64,000 nucleotides of DNA from an uncultured Methanomassiliicoccales archaeon (GCA_949292635.1 CASEZY010000006.1:1-64000), one strand, 5' to 3'; shown: positions 49,534-58,389, counted from the stretch's first letter. Made by a program: numbers and translations. Notes: generated by a model from the letters alone, not told the origin.

Positions 49534-50610
49534 GTGCCCAGCGACGATTTCATTCATGCCGACGGACTGCTGCGGGGAAGCAAGCAGCAGTATGCGGAAG
49601 GTCTCAGGATCATGAGGAGGCTGGCGGATGCCGGCGACTGCGACGCGTGCGTCGCCTTGGGTTCCTTGGAGATGGACAAGTTCACCCCGGAGAGCGTGGA
49701 CAAGGGCATATCCTATTTCACCAAGGGCGCGGAGGCCGGTCATTCCTATTCGCAATACATGCTCGGCATGGCCTACCACCTGGCGAAGCGGGACGATGCT
49801 CAGGCGGTTCCCTGGTTGAGGAAGGCCGCAGATGCCGGGCTGCCGGAGGCCCAGGATGCGTTGGGGGTGCTGGCACTTAACGAGGATATCGACAGTGTGA
49901 GCAAGGACGACGCTTGGAGATATCTCCGCAAGGCATCCGATTCCGGGTATCCCGAAGCGCAGTTCAATCTTGGTTTCCAGATCTACGTGCACGATTCCGG
50001 CGCGGATTCGGACAGGGAGGCATTCGACCTGTTCTGCAAGGCCGCGGAGCAGGGACTGCCAGAGGCCATGCACATGATCGGCCGCATGTACTATCACGGC
50101 GACGCCGTCAAGCAGGACCGTGAGAAGGCGTTCCGCTGGTTCACCGACGCGGCGGATCGGGGCCACGACGGTTCCATGTACATGCTGGGCTGTATGTTGG
50201 CGGACGGCAGCGGGGTGGACCGCGACGACACCCAGGCATTGGAGTGGTTCGTCAAGTCCGCGAACATGGGCAACGAGAAGGCCGCCAGGGAGCTGGGTCA
50301 TATGTATTACGACGGCCGCGGCACCAAGCAGGACAAGGCTGAGGCCTTGCGCTGGTATCTTCTGGCGGCATCCGTCGGGGACGGCGATGCCCTGAACGCG
50401 GCGGGATACATGTACCTCAACGGGGACGGGGTGAAGAAGGATCCCGCCCGTGCCTTCAAGATGTTCTCCAAGGGTGTGGAATCCCAGTCCCCGGAGTGCA
50501 TGCGGAACCTGGCGGTGATGTACGACACCGGCGAGGGCGCTCCCAAGGACCCCGCCAAGGCGGAGGAGCTCCGCAGGGACGCAGAGGCTCTGGAGAAGGA
50601 AAGGGCGTAG
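49534..50610 (+). CDS. Sel1-like repeat protein
   Basis: 358 residues made almost wholly of 36-residue Sel1/TPR-like repeats, with units such as AMHMIGRMYYHGDAVKQDREKAF and AARELGHMYYDGRGTKQDKAEAL. At least eight units are recognisable. There is no signal peptide. Such solenoids mediate protein-protein contacts. The start is GTG 49534, immediately after the methyltransferase TGA. It is the last gene of the pseudouridine synthase operon; its partner is unknown. It ends with TAG. Confidence 0.88.
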   Translation: MPSDDFIHADGLLRGSKQQYAEGLRIMRRLADAGDCDACVALGSLEMDKFTPESVDKGISYFTKGAEAGHSYSQYMLGMAYHLAKRDDAQAVPWLRKAADAGLPEAQDALGVLALNEDIDSVSKDDAWRYLRKASDSGYPEAQFNLGFQIYVHDSGADSDREAFDLFCKAAEQGLPEAMHMIGRMYYHGDAVKQDREKAFRWFTDAADRGHDGSMYMLGCMLADGSGVDRDDTQALEWFVKSANMGNEKAARELGHMYYDGRGTKQDKAEALRWYLLAASVGDGDALNAAGYMYLNGDGVKKDPARAFKMFSKGVESQSPECMRNLAVMYDTGEGAPKDPAKAEELRRDAEALEKERA

Positions 50611-50735
50611 TCTCTTTCCGCCCCTTGCTTCGATGGGATACGCAGCGGTATCCGTCAACATAGCCAGATATGCACATTCCGTGTCTTTTTCACACGATTT
50701 AGGGCACCTCCAGCCCAGATGGTCGGAACGGATAC

Positions 50736-50745
50736 CTTTAATATG
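50736..50745 (+). promoter_or_regulatory. TATA box of the FKBP gene
   Basis: CTTTAATATG lies 46 bases before ATG 50791, leaving a leader of about 20-25 bases that contains AGGTGA five bases before the ATG. Bases 50611-50735 show no gene. Confidence 0.55.
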
Positions 50746-50790
50746 GGTGCGCCATAGGCCGTTCCCATTCCACTAATATAGGTGAGCAAA

Positions 50791-51504
50791 ATGGCTGACA
50801 ACGTGAAGAAGGGCGACATCGTCCGCATGAACTACAACGCTTACATCGCCGACACCGGCAGGCTCTACGACACCACCGACGCCGAGAAGGCCAAGGAGGC
50901 CGGTATCTTCGACGAGAAGTACTCCTACGCCCCCATGCCCTACATCGTGGGCTCCGGCAAGCTCTTCAAGCCCATCGAAGAGGCCATCGCTTCCGCCGAG
51001 ATCGGAAAGGACTGCACCGTCGAGATCGCCTGCGACGACGCCGTCGGCCCCAGGGACCCCAAGCTCGTCGAGCTGCACACCATGAACGAGTTCGCCAAGC
51101 AGGGCATCAGGCCCTACCCCGGCGCAGTCGTCAGGCTGGGCGACCGCACCGGTGTGGTCGACACCGTCAGCGCCGGACGTGTCAGGGTGGACTTCAACAA
51201 CGCCCTGGCCGGCAAGGACCTGAGGTACGAGTTCACCATCACCGAGGTCGTCTCCGACCCCGCCGCCAAGGCCTCCTCCGTCGTCATGATGGACTTCGGC
51301 ACCTCCGACGACTTCTCCTTCGAGATGGGCGACGACAAGGTCACCGTCAAGACCTCCGACCTGGTCAAGTTCAACTCCAACTGGCTGATGGCCAAGTTCA
51401 GGATCGTCAACGACCTGAGGGACGTGCTGGGCGTCAGCACCGTGGAGTTCCTCGAGGTCTGGGAGATCCCCAAGGAGTCCTCCAAGGACAAGACCGAGGA
51501 GTGA
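50791..51504 (+). CDS. Long archaeal FKBP-type peptidyl-prolyl isomerase (SlyD-like)
   Basis: 237 residues. The FKBP domain begins VKKGDIVRMNYNAYIADTGRLYDTTD and has MPYIVGSGKLFKPIEEAIASAEIGKDCTVEIACDDAVG. The chaperone insert follows (FAKQGIRPYPGAVVRLGDRTGVVDTVSAGRVRVDFNNALAGKDLRYEFTI), and a C-terminal domain of about 85 residues is specific to archaeal long forms. Codon use is very biased to C- and G-ending codons, as in highly expressed genes. ATG 50791 has AGGTGA at five bases; a GTG three codons upstream is less likely. Confidence 0.93.
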   Translation: MADNVKKGDIVRMNYNAYIADTGRLYDTTDAEKAKEAGIFDEKYSYAPMPYIVGSGKLFKPIEEAIASAEIGKDCTVEIACDDAVGPRDPKLVELHTMNEFAKQGIRPYPGAVVRLGDRTGVVDTVSAGRVRVDFNNALAGKDLRYEFTITEVVSDPAAKASSVVMMDFGTSDDFSFEMGDDKVTVKTSDLVKFNSNWLMAKFRIVNDLRDVLGVSTVEFLEVWEIPKESSKDKTEE

Positions 51505-51553
51505 ATCTCCTCATCATAAACCTTTTAAACCAAACATCGTTACGCACCTCTAC

Positions 51554-51631
51554 GGACGGGTGGCCTAGTCTGGATATGGCAGCAGCCTCCTAAGCTGCAG
51601 GCCGGGGGTTCGAATCCCTCCCCGTTCGCCA
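51554..51631 (+). tRNA. tRNA-Arg (anticodon CCT)
   Basis: A complete cloverleaf. The acceptor 5' strand GGACGGG (51554-51560) pairs with CCCGTTC (51621-51627), and CCA is encoded at 51629-51631. The D stem is GCC/GGC, the anticodon stem GCAGC/GCTGC with loop CTCCTAA (anticodon CCT at 51589-51591), and the T arm contains GGTTCGAATCC. There is no intron. It decodes AGG, which this genome uses heavily. An AT-rich toxin-antitoxin stretch follows directly. Confidence 0.95.
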
Positions 51632-51801
51632 TCAATCACATCCAGATATCTGGGTTTTAATTCTATAGAATGATGGGATTGCCATCGATTCGGTCATATT
51701 GTCTGCTGATTGTTCTAGAATATCGTGTAGCATTCGGCAATAATTATCATTTAGAACTATGTCAGATTCTGTTTATATAACGTCGATGAGATTATCTTAC
51801 C
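51632..51801 (+). promoter_or_regulatory. AT-rich stretch with palindromes and TATA box before the MNT gene
   Basis: The sequence drops in GC content directly after the tRNA. It contains the perfect palindrome ATTCTATAGAAT (51660-51671) and TTCTAGAA (about 51713-51720), possible operators for the toxin-antitoxin pair. A TATA box TTTATATAA is at 51772-51780, about 25 bases before ATG 51802, so the message is probably leaderless. No copy of the tRNA 3' end was found downstream as an attachment site. Confidence 0.5.
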
Positions 51802-52107
51802 ATGGCCGAAGTAAAAGAGTACACATTTGAGGAGCTCCGACAGATAGTCGGCGTTGTCGCGGCTCGTCATGGGATGATTCGTGTGTACCTATTCGGTTCT
51901 AGGGCTCGGGGAGATGATGCCGAGGGCAGTGACTATGATTTCTGTATTCTGACTCCGGACGACTATGGTTTATTTGAGGTCGGAGGGTTTTACGCCGATC
52001 TCAGGGATGCCTTGGGTACGGAGATAGATGTTGTGTGTGAGGAATCTCTTCGCAGTAACTTTAGAGGCGAGGTTCTCAAAGATCGGAGACTTCTGTATGA
52101 AGCGTGA
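51802..52107 (+). CDS. Minimal nucleotidyltransferase (MNT) antitoxin
   Basis: 101 residues with the nucleotidyltransferase motif YLFGSRARGDDAEGSDYDFCIL (GSRARG and the metal pair DYD) and a third acid in GTEIDVV. In MNT/HEPN pairs this protein adds nucleotides to, and so silences, the HEPN ribonuclease encoded next to it. Its end overlaps the start of the HEPN frame by 11 bases. Base composition is more AT-rich than the flanks, suggesting acquisition by transfer. Confidence 0.87.
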   Translation: MAEVKEYTFEELRQIVGVVAARHGMIRVYLFGSRARGDDAEGSDYDFCILTPDDYGLFEVGGFYADLRDALGTEIDVVCEESLRSNFRGEVLKDRRLLYEA

Positions 52108-52453
52108 CGTTGAGAACATAGATGCAATTCCGGAGTACTGCGACGGAATTATTGCTACAATGGGTCTTTACGGCGACGATATAGAGGATTTCATGGGTAA
52201 TATTCAGTACCAATGGAGTACAGCGTTCGCTATCTGACAGATAGGCGAGTCCGTGAAGAGACTTTCTAAAGAACTGCTTTCGCGGTATGTTGATGTGCCT
52301 TGGACTGAAATCGCCGGTATGCGCGATCGTGCTGCTCATCGGTATCATGAGAATGATCTTGTCAAACAATGGAACACAATACGAAAAGACATTCCCGCAT
52401 TGAGAGATGCGTGCATTAGAATAAAGCACGAGCTCGAATCAGAGATGGAATAG
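52097..52453 (+). pseudogene. HEPN (DUF86) toxin gene interrupted by an in-frame TGA
   Basis: One frame of 119 codons from ATG 52097 to TAG 52451-52453 encodes a HEPN domain. A TGA at 52235-52237 stops it after 46 residues, at QYQWSTAFAI-stop-QIGESVKRLS. Both sides align with the continuous family pattern (hydrophobic helix then QIGExxxxLS), so this is one gene with a nonsense change, possibly at a former Cys or Trp codon. The RNase motif R-x4-H is kept after the stop (MRDRAAHRYHEND). The toxin is probably inactive unless the stop is read through. Confidence 0.8.
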
Positions 52454-52566
52454 AGTGAGTTGCACTACAACTTTGTTTTGGTTTTGAAACCATTTCGGCT
52501 CTGATTAGTCATACGGAAGTCTTCTGATAGAATCAGAGGTGCCTGTTGTCATAGACTGTACCTCCA

Positions 52567-54093
52567 TCAGACATGGAACAGACATTGGGTCTGATAGTCC
52601 GGCTCGCAGGTCTGGTTCATGCCCAGCTTGCGGAACGATTCCTCGTCCACCTTGGAGATGATCACAGAGCAGTGGACCTCGCATCCTCTCAGCTCGGGGA
52701 TCTTGGAGAACGCCGCCTCCGCCATGGGATCGGTGTTCGCGGCTATGGAAAGTGCCACCAGCATCTCGTCCACGTGTAGCGCGGGCTTGCGGTTGCCCAG
52801 ATAGTCCACCTTCAGACGCTGCATGGACCTGATGACCTCGGGGGAGATCAGCAGCACGCTGTCGTCTATGCCCGCCAATCTCTTCAATGCGTTCAGCAGC
52901 ATGGCGGAGGATGCCCTCAGCAGGGAGGAGGACTTCCCGGTGACTATGGTCCCGTCGGGGAGTTCCGCCGCCACTATGGGCATGGGGTGGGTGGGCATCA
53001 TCTCCCTGATGACGGTGACCACCTTGCGGTAGTCAACGTCCACTCCCGCCTTCTTCATGATGACCTCCTGCCTGAACACCTGGGCGTCGTCGCATTTCCC
53101 TTCCCTGCGGTCCTTGGCGGACGAGAAGTACCTGCGGACTATCTCGTTCAACGCTGCGCGTCTCACCGCATCGTCGTCGGAGATGCACTTGCCCGCCATG
53201 TTCACGCCCATGTCGGTGGGCGACCTGTAGGGGCAGTCGCCGGAGATGCTGTCAAGGATCGCTTTCAACACAGGGAAGATCTCGATGTCCCGGTTATAGT
53301 TGACAGCGGTCTCCCCGTAGGCCTCCAGGTGGAAGGGGTCGATCATGTTGCTGTCAGCCAGGTCGGCGGTGGCAGCCTCGTATGCTATGTTCACGGGATG
53401 GTTCAGGGGCAGGTTCCAGATGGGGAAGGTCTCGAACTTCGCGTATCCCGCGTTTACACCGCGTTTGTGCTCATGGTACAGTTGGGAGAGACAGACCGCC
53501 ATCTTCCCGCTGCCGGGCCCGGGTGCGGTCACCACCACCAGGGGGCGGGTGGTCTCCACGAACTCGTTGCGGCCGTAGCCGTCGTCGCTGACGATGAGGG
53601 GTATGTTGGCCGGGTATCCGGCGATGGGATAATGTCTGTAGACGCGAAGACCCAGATTCTCCGCTTTCATCTGGAACAGGTCCACCGAGCGCTGTCCCGT
53701 GTAGTGGGTGATCACAACACCGGCAACGGGGATGCCGCGCTCCCGGAAGGAGTCCACCAGCCTGAGCACCTCGAGGTCATAGGTGATGCCCAGGTCCTGG
53801 CGCTTCTTGCTCTTCTCCACGTCATCGGCGTTCACCACAACCAGCGCTTCCGCCTGGTCCCCGAACTCCATCAGCATGGAGATCTTGCTGTCCGGCCTGA
53901 ATCCCGGCAGCACCCTGGAGGCGTGATAATCGTCGAAGATCTTCCCTCCGAACTCCAGGTAGAGCTTCCCGCCGAAGCGGTTGATGCGCTCGCGGATGTG
54001 CTCGGACTGCATCCTGAGGTACTGGGCGTTGTCGAAGCCGGCGGTCATGCCGGGTACAGTGCTTGAGGATAGATAACGGTCACGCTCGGACAT
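52567..54093 (-). CDS. DUF1846/UPF0371 protein
   Basis: 508 residues of the UPF0371 family, with FDNAQYLRMQSEHIRERINRFGGKLYLEFGGKIFDDYHASRVLPGF at the start, an internal P-loop-like APGPGSGKMAVCLSQLYHE, FPIWNLPLNHPVNIAYEAATADL, and NPMAEAAF-type sequence (NTDPMAEAAFSKIPELRGCEVH) near the end. The biochemical function is unknown to me. ATG 54093 lies about 27 bases after a TATA element shared with the feo operon; ATG 54048 is the usual family start and is an alternative. The two DtxR-like operators in the shared promoter suggest iron or manganese control. Bases 52454-52566 hold no gene. Confidence 0.85.
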   Translation of the reverse strand: MSERDRYLSSSTVPGMTAGFDNAQYLRMQSEHIRERINRFGGKLYLEFGGKIFDDYHASRVLPGFRPDSKISMLMEFGDQAEALVVVNADDVEKSKKRQDLGITYDLEVLRLVDSFRERGIPVAGVVITHYTGQRSVDLFQMKAENLGLRVYRHYPIAGYPANIPLIVSDDGYGRNEFVETTRPLVVVTAPGPGSGKMAVCLSQLYHEHKRGVNAGYAKFETFPIWNLPLNHPVNIAYEAATADLADSNMIDPFHLEAYGETAVNYNRDIEIFPVLKAILDSISGDCPYRSPTDMGVNMAGKCISDDDAVRRAALNEIVRRYFSSAKDRREGKCDDAQVFRQEVIMKKAGVDVDYRKVVTVIREMMPTHPMPIVAAELPDGTIVTGKSSSLLRASSAMLLNALKRLAGIDDSVLLISPEVIRSMQRLKVDYLGNRKPALHVDEMLVALSIAANTDPMAEAAFSKIPELRGCEVHCSVIISKVDEESFRKLGMNQTCEPDYQTQCLFHV

Positions 54094-54102
54094 GCCAATA
54101 GT

Positions 54103-54143
54103 TTTAGGTTTGACTAAAGTTAAATACTATTAGGTTTTCCTAA
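54103..54143. promoter_or_regulatory. Divergent feo/DUF1846 promoter with two DtxR-like operators
   Basis: TTTAG-GTTTGA-CTAAA (54103-54118) and TTAGG-TTTT-CCTAA (54130-54143) resemble DtxR/IdeR/MntR-type operators (TTAGG...CCTAA). Between them GTTAAATAC (54119-54127) reads as a TATA-like box on both strands, about 26 bases from each start codon (54150 plus, 54093 minus). Each operator covers the expected start site of one direction. Metal-dependent repression of both transcripts is inferred. Confidence 0.65.
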
Positions 54144-54149
54144 ACATCA

Positions 54150-54458
54150 ATGGAAGCAAGCGTGCTGTGTGCCCGGAACTGTGTGTCCTGCAGCTCGAAC
54201 GGGTGCGGAATGCGGGAGGAGGCTCCCCGGTCCGGCGGAATTCCGCTGTCCACCGCGGGTGCGGGCTCCAAAGGGACGATCGTGAGGATCTCCGGCAAGG
54301 AAGAGGTGCGCCGTCACCTGTTCTGTTTGGGGTTCACAATCGGCGAGAGCGTCGCCGTCCACTCCGTGGTGGGCGGCAACATGATCCTGGCCGTCAGAGG
54401 CTCCAAGATCGCTATCGACCGCACACTGGTTTCCAAGATCATGTACGACCCGGAGTGA
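54150..54458 (+). CDS. feoA: FeoA-domain protein with Cys-rich N-terminus
   Basis: 102 residues. The first 35 residues are Cys-rich (CARNCVSCSSNGCGM). The rest is an SH3-like FeoA domain (GSKGTIVRISGKEEVRRHLFCLGFTIGESVAVHSVVGGNMILAVRGSKIAIDRTLVSKI). FeoA proteins bind and modulate the FeoB ferrous iron transporter. The added cysteines could bind a metal or an Fe-S cluster and act as an iron sensor; that is inference. It is the first gene of the feo operon and its message is probably leaderless. Confidence 0.88.
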   Translation: MEASVLCARNCVSCSSNGCGMREEAPRSGGIPLSTAGAGSKGTIVRISGKEEVRRHLFCLGFTIGESVAVHSVVGGNMILAVRGSKIAIDRTLVSKIMYDPE

Positions 54459-54465
54459 GAGATTC

Positions 54466-54687
54466 ATGGTTACACTCAAGGAGGCGGCCTTCGGAACGGA
54501 GGTCAAGGTCAAGAGAATCGGCGGGGAGGGCCCCGTCAGGAGGAGACTGATGGACATGGGCATCACCAAGGGATGCACCATCGTCGTCAACAAGGTAGCC
54601 CCGTTGGGGGATCCGTTGGAGGTCACCGTCAGGGGATACGAGCTCTCCCTCAGGAAGAGCGAGGCCGCGCTCATCGAGATCGAGTGA
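54466..54687 (+). CDS. feoA: FeoA protein (second copy)
   Basis: A 73-residue classic FeoA: LKEAAFGTEVKVKRIGGEGPVRRRLMDMGITKGCTIVVNKVAPLGDPLEVTVRGYELSLRKSEAALIEI. It starts seven bases after the first FeoA gene, with GAGTGAGAG before the ATG. Two different FeoA proteins in one operon may form a heteromeric regulator of FeoB. Confidence 0.93.
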   Translation: MVTLKEAAFGTEVKVKRIGGEGPVRRRLMDMGITKGCTIVVNKVAPLGDPLEVTVRGYELSLRKSEAALIEIE

Positions 54688-54753
54688 GCGAGCCTTCCGA
54701 TAACATTTGAAAACGCATCCGTCAGCGGATGCTATGTACGGAGGATTGAAAGA

Positions 54754-56871
54754 ATGAGAACCATAGCATTGGCCGGTAACCCCAACTGCGGGAAGACCAC
54801 GGTGTTCAATAAGCTCACCGGGTCATCTCAGCGTACAGGGAACTGGCCGGGCGTGACTATCGATCGGAAGGAGGGTCGCATCAGGGGCGTGGAGAACACC
54901 GTCCTTGTGGACCTGCCGGGCATCTATTCATTGTCGCCCTACTCCCCCGAAGAGATAGTCTCGAGAGATTACATTGTGAACGAGCGGCCGGACCTGATCC
55001 TGAATGTGGTGGACGCGTCCAATCTTGAGAGGAACCTGTACCTCACGGTGCAGCTCCTGGAGATGGGCGTCCCCGTGGTGATGATCCTCAACATGATGGA
55101 CCTGGCCGCAGCCAAGGGGATGTCCATCAGCGCCGCCAACCTGGGCAGGATGCTTGGATGCACGGTGGTCGAGACCACCGCTTCCAAGGGCACCGGCATC
55201 GAGGATGTGAAGAAGGCGCTGGACGGCGCCGCCAAGGTGGAGCCGATCCACCAGACCTTCGACCCCTCTGTGGAAGAGGCAATATCGAAGGCGATGGAGG
55301 GGATAAGGTCGGACCTGAGGCCGGAGCTGAGGAGATGGGCCGCCATCAAGGTGGTGGAGAGGGACGAGAGGTCCTCCGATTACATGAAGGAGGGATTCGA
55401 CCCCGAACCCATCATCAAGGCACTGGAGGACGAGTACGACGATACCACCGAGAGCATCATCACCGACCAGAGGTACAACTCCATCTGCGACATCGTCGCC
55501 GGGAGCCTGAACGCACCCATCGACAGGAATAAGGAGACCTTCTCCGACAAAGTGGACAGATACGTCACAAACAAGTGGTTGGGTCTTCCCATATTCATCC
55601 TGATCATGTACGGCGTGTACTACATCGCCGTGCAGACAATCGGCACCATGGGTACCGATTGGGTCAACGACGTGTTCTTCGGCGAGTGGATCCTGCCCGC
55701 CGCATCCGACTGGCTCTCCGACGCCGGCGTTAACGAGGCACTCAGCGGCTTCATCGTTGACGGACTGATCGGCGGAGTGGGCGCAGTGTTGGGATTCCTG
55801 CCTCAGATGCTGGTCATGTTCCTGCTGCTGGCCATATTGGAGGAGGTGGGCTACATGTCCAGGATCGCCTTCGTCATGGATCGCATCTTCAGGCGCTTCG
55901 GCCTTTCCGGGAAATCCTTCATACCCGTGATGGTGGGAATGGGTTGCGGTGTTCCCGGGGTCATGGCCTCCAGGACCATCGAGAGCGACAGGGACCGCCG
56001 CATCACCGCGATGACCACCACCTTCATCCCCTGCAGCGCCAAGCTGCCCATCATAGCACTGATTGCCGGTGCGCTGTTCGGAGGCTCCGCCATCATCGCG
56101 CTGTCCTCATACCTGATCGGCATCGTGTGCATCCTGGCATCCGGAATCATCCTGAAGAAGTGGAAGTCCTTCGTGGGAGAGCCGTCGCCGTTCATCATGG
56201 AGCTGCCCCCCTACCACCTGCCCTCGGTGACCAACACCGTGGTGTCCACCCTGCAGAGGGGCTGGGCCTTCGTGAAGAAGGCAGGTACCTTCATCCTGGT
56301 GGCCTGCGCACTGGTCTGGTTCCTGTCCAGCTTCAACTGGTCCCTGGAGATGGTGGATGCCAACGAATCCATGCTGGCGTCCATCGGCTCGGCGGTTGGA
56401 TTCATCTTCGCACCCCTGGGATTCGGGGACTGGGAGTTCACCGTGGCCACCATCACCGGTCTGCTGGCGAAGGAGAACGTCGTCGGTACATTGGGGGTCC
56501 TGTTCGGTTTCGCGGAGGTGTCCGAGGCGGGAGAGGAGTTCTGGACCATCCTGGCCGGAGTACTCACGCCGCTGGCGGGATTCTCATTCCTGCTGTTCAA
56601 CCTGATCTGCGCCCCGTGCTTCGCAGCGATCGGTGCCATGCGCCGTGAGCTGGGAACTTGGAAGGCCACTGGGTTCGCCGTGGCATACCAGTGCCTGCTG
56701 GCATATGCGGTGGCCGCCATCGTCTACCAGTTCGGATTGGTCATATTGTACGGCACCGTGCAGCCGGCGATCATCATCGCGCTGATTGCGCTGGCGGTGC
56801 TGGCGTACCTGCTGATAGCGAAGGACCCCTTCGGCACCATGAAGGCCAAGGTGGAGGCGGTGACCGCATGA
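54754..56871 (+). CDS. feoB: Ferrous iron transporter FeoB
   Basis: 705 residues. The N-terminal G domain has [16 protein letters not shown] (G1), [13 protein letters not shown] (G2), [16 protein letters not shown] (G3) and NMMD (G4). Eight or more membrane helices follow, with the gate sequences [44 protein letters not shown] and [10 protein letters not shown]. It imports Fe2+ across the membrane using GTPase-controlled gating. A GGAGG site lies eight bases before the ATG. The stop overlaps the start of the Cys-rich small protein (ATGA). Confidence 0.97.
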   Translation: MRTIALAGNPNCGKTTVFNKLTGSSQRTGNWPGVTIDRKEGRIRGVENTVLVDLPGIYSLSPYSPEEIVSRDYIVNERPDLILNVVDASNLERNLYLTVQLLEMGVPVVMILNMMDLAAAKGMSISAANLGRMLGCTVVETTASKGTGIEDVKKALDGAAKVEPIHQTFDPSVEEAISKAMEGIRSDLRPELRRWAAIKVVERDERSSDYMKEGFDPEPIIKALEDEYDDTTESIITDQRYNSICDIVAGSLNAPIDRNKETFSDKVDRYVTNKWLGLPIFILIMYGVYYIAVQTIGTMGTDWVNDVFFGEWILPAASDWLSDAGVNEALSGFIVDGLIGGVGAVLGFLPQMLVMFLLLAILEEVGYMSRIAFVMDRIFRRFGLSGKSFIPVMVGMGCGVPGVMASRTIESDRDRRITAMTTTFIPCSAKLPIIALIAGALFGGSAIIALSSYLIGIVCILASGIILKKWKSFVGEPSPFIMELPPYHLPSVTNTVVSTLQRGWAFVKKAGTFILVACALVWFLSSFNWSLEMVDANESMLASIGSAVGFIFAPLGFGDWEFTVATITGLLAKENVVGTLGVLFGFAEVSEAGEEFWTILAGVLTPLAGFSFLLFNLICAPCFAAIGAMRRELGTWKATGFAVAYQCLLAYAVAAIVYQFGLVILYGTVQPAIIIALIALAVLAYLLIAKDPFGTMKAKVEAVTA

Positions 56872-57029
56872 ACCTCGCCACCCTTGCCGTGGGAGCAGTG
56901 GTCATCGCGGTGCTGGCACTTGCCTGCTACTGCATCTATCGCAGCATGCGGACCAAATCCGGTTGCGGGAGCTGCGGCGGTTGCTGCGGCTGCGGCGGGC
57001 GTTCCGGAAGCTGCGAGAAGAAGCACTGA
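56868..57029 (+). CDS. FeoB-associated Cys-rich membrane protein
   Basis: 53 residues: one membrane helix ([22 protein letters not shown]) followed by a cytoplasmic tail [24 protein letters not shown] with seven cysteines. Small proteins of this kind follow feoB in many anaerobes and are thought to handle Fe2+ at the inner face. The ATG overlaps the feoB stop. Confidence 0.85.
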   Translation: MNLATLAVGAVVIAVLALACYCIYRSMRTKSGCGSCGGCCGCGGRSGSCEKKH

Positions 57030-57064
57030 ACCGCCCCGGCAGGGGTGCTTCCAAACCCTTTCAC

Positions 57065-57649
57065 TCACATTTCCTTGTACACGTGCAAAAGCAGTTCGTG
57101 CACGGTACGCAGGTCCGGGGTGAACATACCGGTCTCCAACAGCATGTCCCTCAGGCGTCTGCAGTCGTCCAGGAACATCAGGTATTGGGTGAACGTAGCT
57201 GCCTTTCCTTCAAATCCCATCTCTCTGACGGCGGTGAGGGTGAACAGGTCCGCAGGGATGTTCGACGAAGGTTCTGCCAGGGCGGCGATCTCCGTCTTCA
57301 GGGACACGTCCAATCCCGGCAGGGGCTCCTCGAACTTCGCCTTGGTTATCGGCCCGCTGAGAAGACCCAGCATGGCATTGGACAGCCTGTCCGGGCTGTT
57401 GGACGATATCAGCACATCAGCGGGGTCGTCGTACGCACCAGTCTGGTCGACGAAATAGGATGACGGACAAAGTGCCAGTATAGATCTTATGCGATCGGCG
57501 TCGAGTACGTAGACCTTCCCTAGGTTCAGCTTCCGGAATGATTCCGAGGACCTGCGCACGAAGTCTATGTACGGATTCTTGCTAAGGTCGAACCTGGAAG
57601 CTCTGACGAAGCTCCGTATCCATCCGTCCGAATCCTCCGGCCGTTCCAT
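57065..57649 (-). CDS. Uncharacterised protein
   Basis: 194 residues, soluble, without membrane segments or a recognisable motif. The predicted content is mainly helical, with two long helices at the C-terminus (AATFTQYLMFLDDCRRLRDMLLETG and DLRTVHELLLHVYKEM). Internal phrases (KVYVLDADRIRSILALCPSSYFVDQ, LLSGPITKAKFEEPLPGLDVSLKTEIAALAEP) do not recall a family I know. It is convergent with the feo operon and divergent from the CobW-like gene. There is no obvious ribosome site. Confidence 0.6.
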   Translation of the reverse strand: MERPEDSDGWIRSFVRASRFDLSKNPYIDFVRRSSESFRKLNLGKVYVLDADRIRSILALCPSSYFVDQTGAYDDPADVLISSNSPDRLSNAMLGLLSGPITKAKFEEPLPGLDVSLKTEIAALAEPSSNIPADLFTLTAVREMGFEGKAATFTQYLMFLDDCRRLRDMLLETGMFTPDLRTVHELLLHVYKEM

Positions 57650-57715
57650 CGCCCGGGAATCGGGCTGTCATAATTTCAAATAAGCGCATATCGATTTGTT
57701 GCCCGAGGTAAGCGG

Positions 57716-58387
57716 ATGAAGGTAGCACAGATCGCTGGATTCCTGGGAAGCGGTAAGACCACCGCACTGATGAGGATCGTGGACGGACTCGTCTGCGACG
57801 GACGCAAGGTGGCCATTATAGTCAACGACGTGGGCGACATCAGCGTGGACGCCCGTTACATAGAGGCGCACGGCCTGAAGGCCAAGGAGATCTCAGGAGG
57901 CTGCATCTGCTGCCAGATTGCCGGGTCATTCGCGGAGACCATCGCCAAGCTGTACGATTCATTCGCCCCCGACATCATAATCGTGGAGCCCTCCGGTGTG
58001 GCCATCCCCTGGGGTCTGAAGCGTGCTGCGGAGTATGCCGAGGCGAAGACCGAGGTGGTCATCGAGCACGCTCCCGTGATTACTCTGGTGGACGCATCCA
58101 GGATCGACCTGATGATGAAGGCGGTCAAGCGTCTGGTGGAGACCCAGATCAGGGAGGCTGACATCTGCTTCATCAACAAGGTGGACATCGCATCGGAAGA
58201 GGACATCGCCAAGGCCGGCGAGCTCATCAGGGAGATGAATGACCATGCCGAGATCCACAGGATGTCCTCGGAGACTGGAGAGGGGATCGAGTACGCCGTG
58301 AAGGCCATCGAAGACCGCATCTCCCCGAGATACGATGAGTCCGTGGAGATCCAGAGACTGAAGGAGCAGTACGATTCGGAGGAGTGA
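57716..58387 (+). CDS. CobW/COG0523-type G3E GTPase (metallochaperone)
   Basis: 223 residues: P-loop AGFLGSGKTTALM (about 7-19), the metal-binding motif GGCICCQ (CxCC) near residue 62, the Walker B region IIIVEPSGVA, and NKVDIASEED as the G4 motif. It lacks the C-terminal CobW domain found in longer members. G3E GTPases of this group deliver metal ions (Zn, Co, Ni) to client enzymes. The next gene, reached by a GGAGG site inside this gene's end, encodes a His-rich protein, which suggests a metal store for the chaperone. GAGGTAAGCGG precedes the ATG. Confidence 0.9.
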   Translation: MKVAQIAGFLGSGKTTALMRIVDGLVCDGRKVAIIVNDVGDISVDARYIEAHGLKAKEISGGCICCQIAGSFAETIAKLYDSFAPDIIIVEPSGVAIPWGLKRAAEYAEAKTEVVIEHAPVITLVDASRIDLMMKAVKRLVETQIREADICFINKVDIASEEDIAKAGELIREMNDHAEIHRMSSETGEGIEYAVKAIEDRISPRYDESVEIQRLKEQYDSEE

Positions 58388-58389
58388 CC

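Noticed and set aside
52235-52237. TGA in the HEPN gene as a selenocysteine codon
   Set aside because: No SECIS-like hairpin or Sec machinery was seen, and HEPN proteins have no known need for Sec; a nonsense mutation is simpler.
51554-52566. Integrated element with attachment sites at tRNA-Arg
   Set aside because: No repeat of the tRNA 3' end was found downstream and no integrase is present; only the AT shift supports acquisition.
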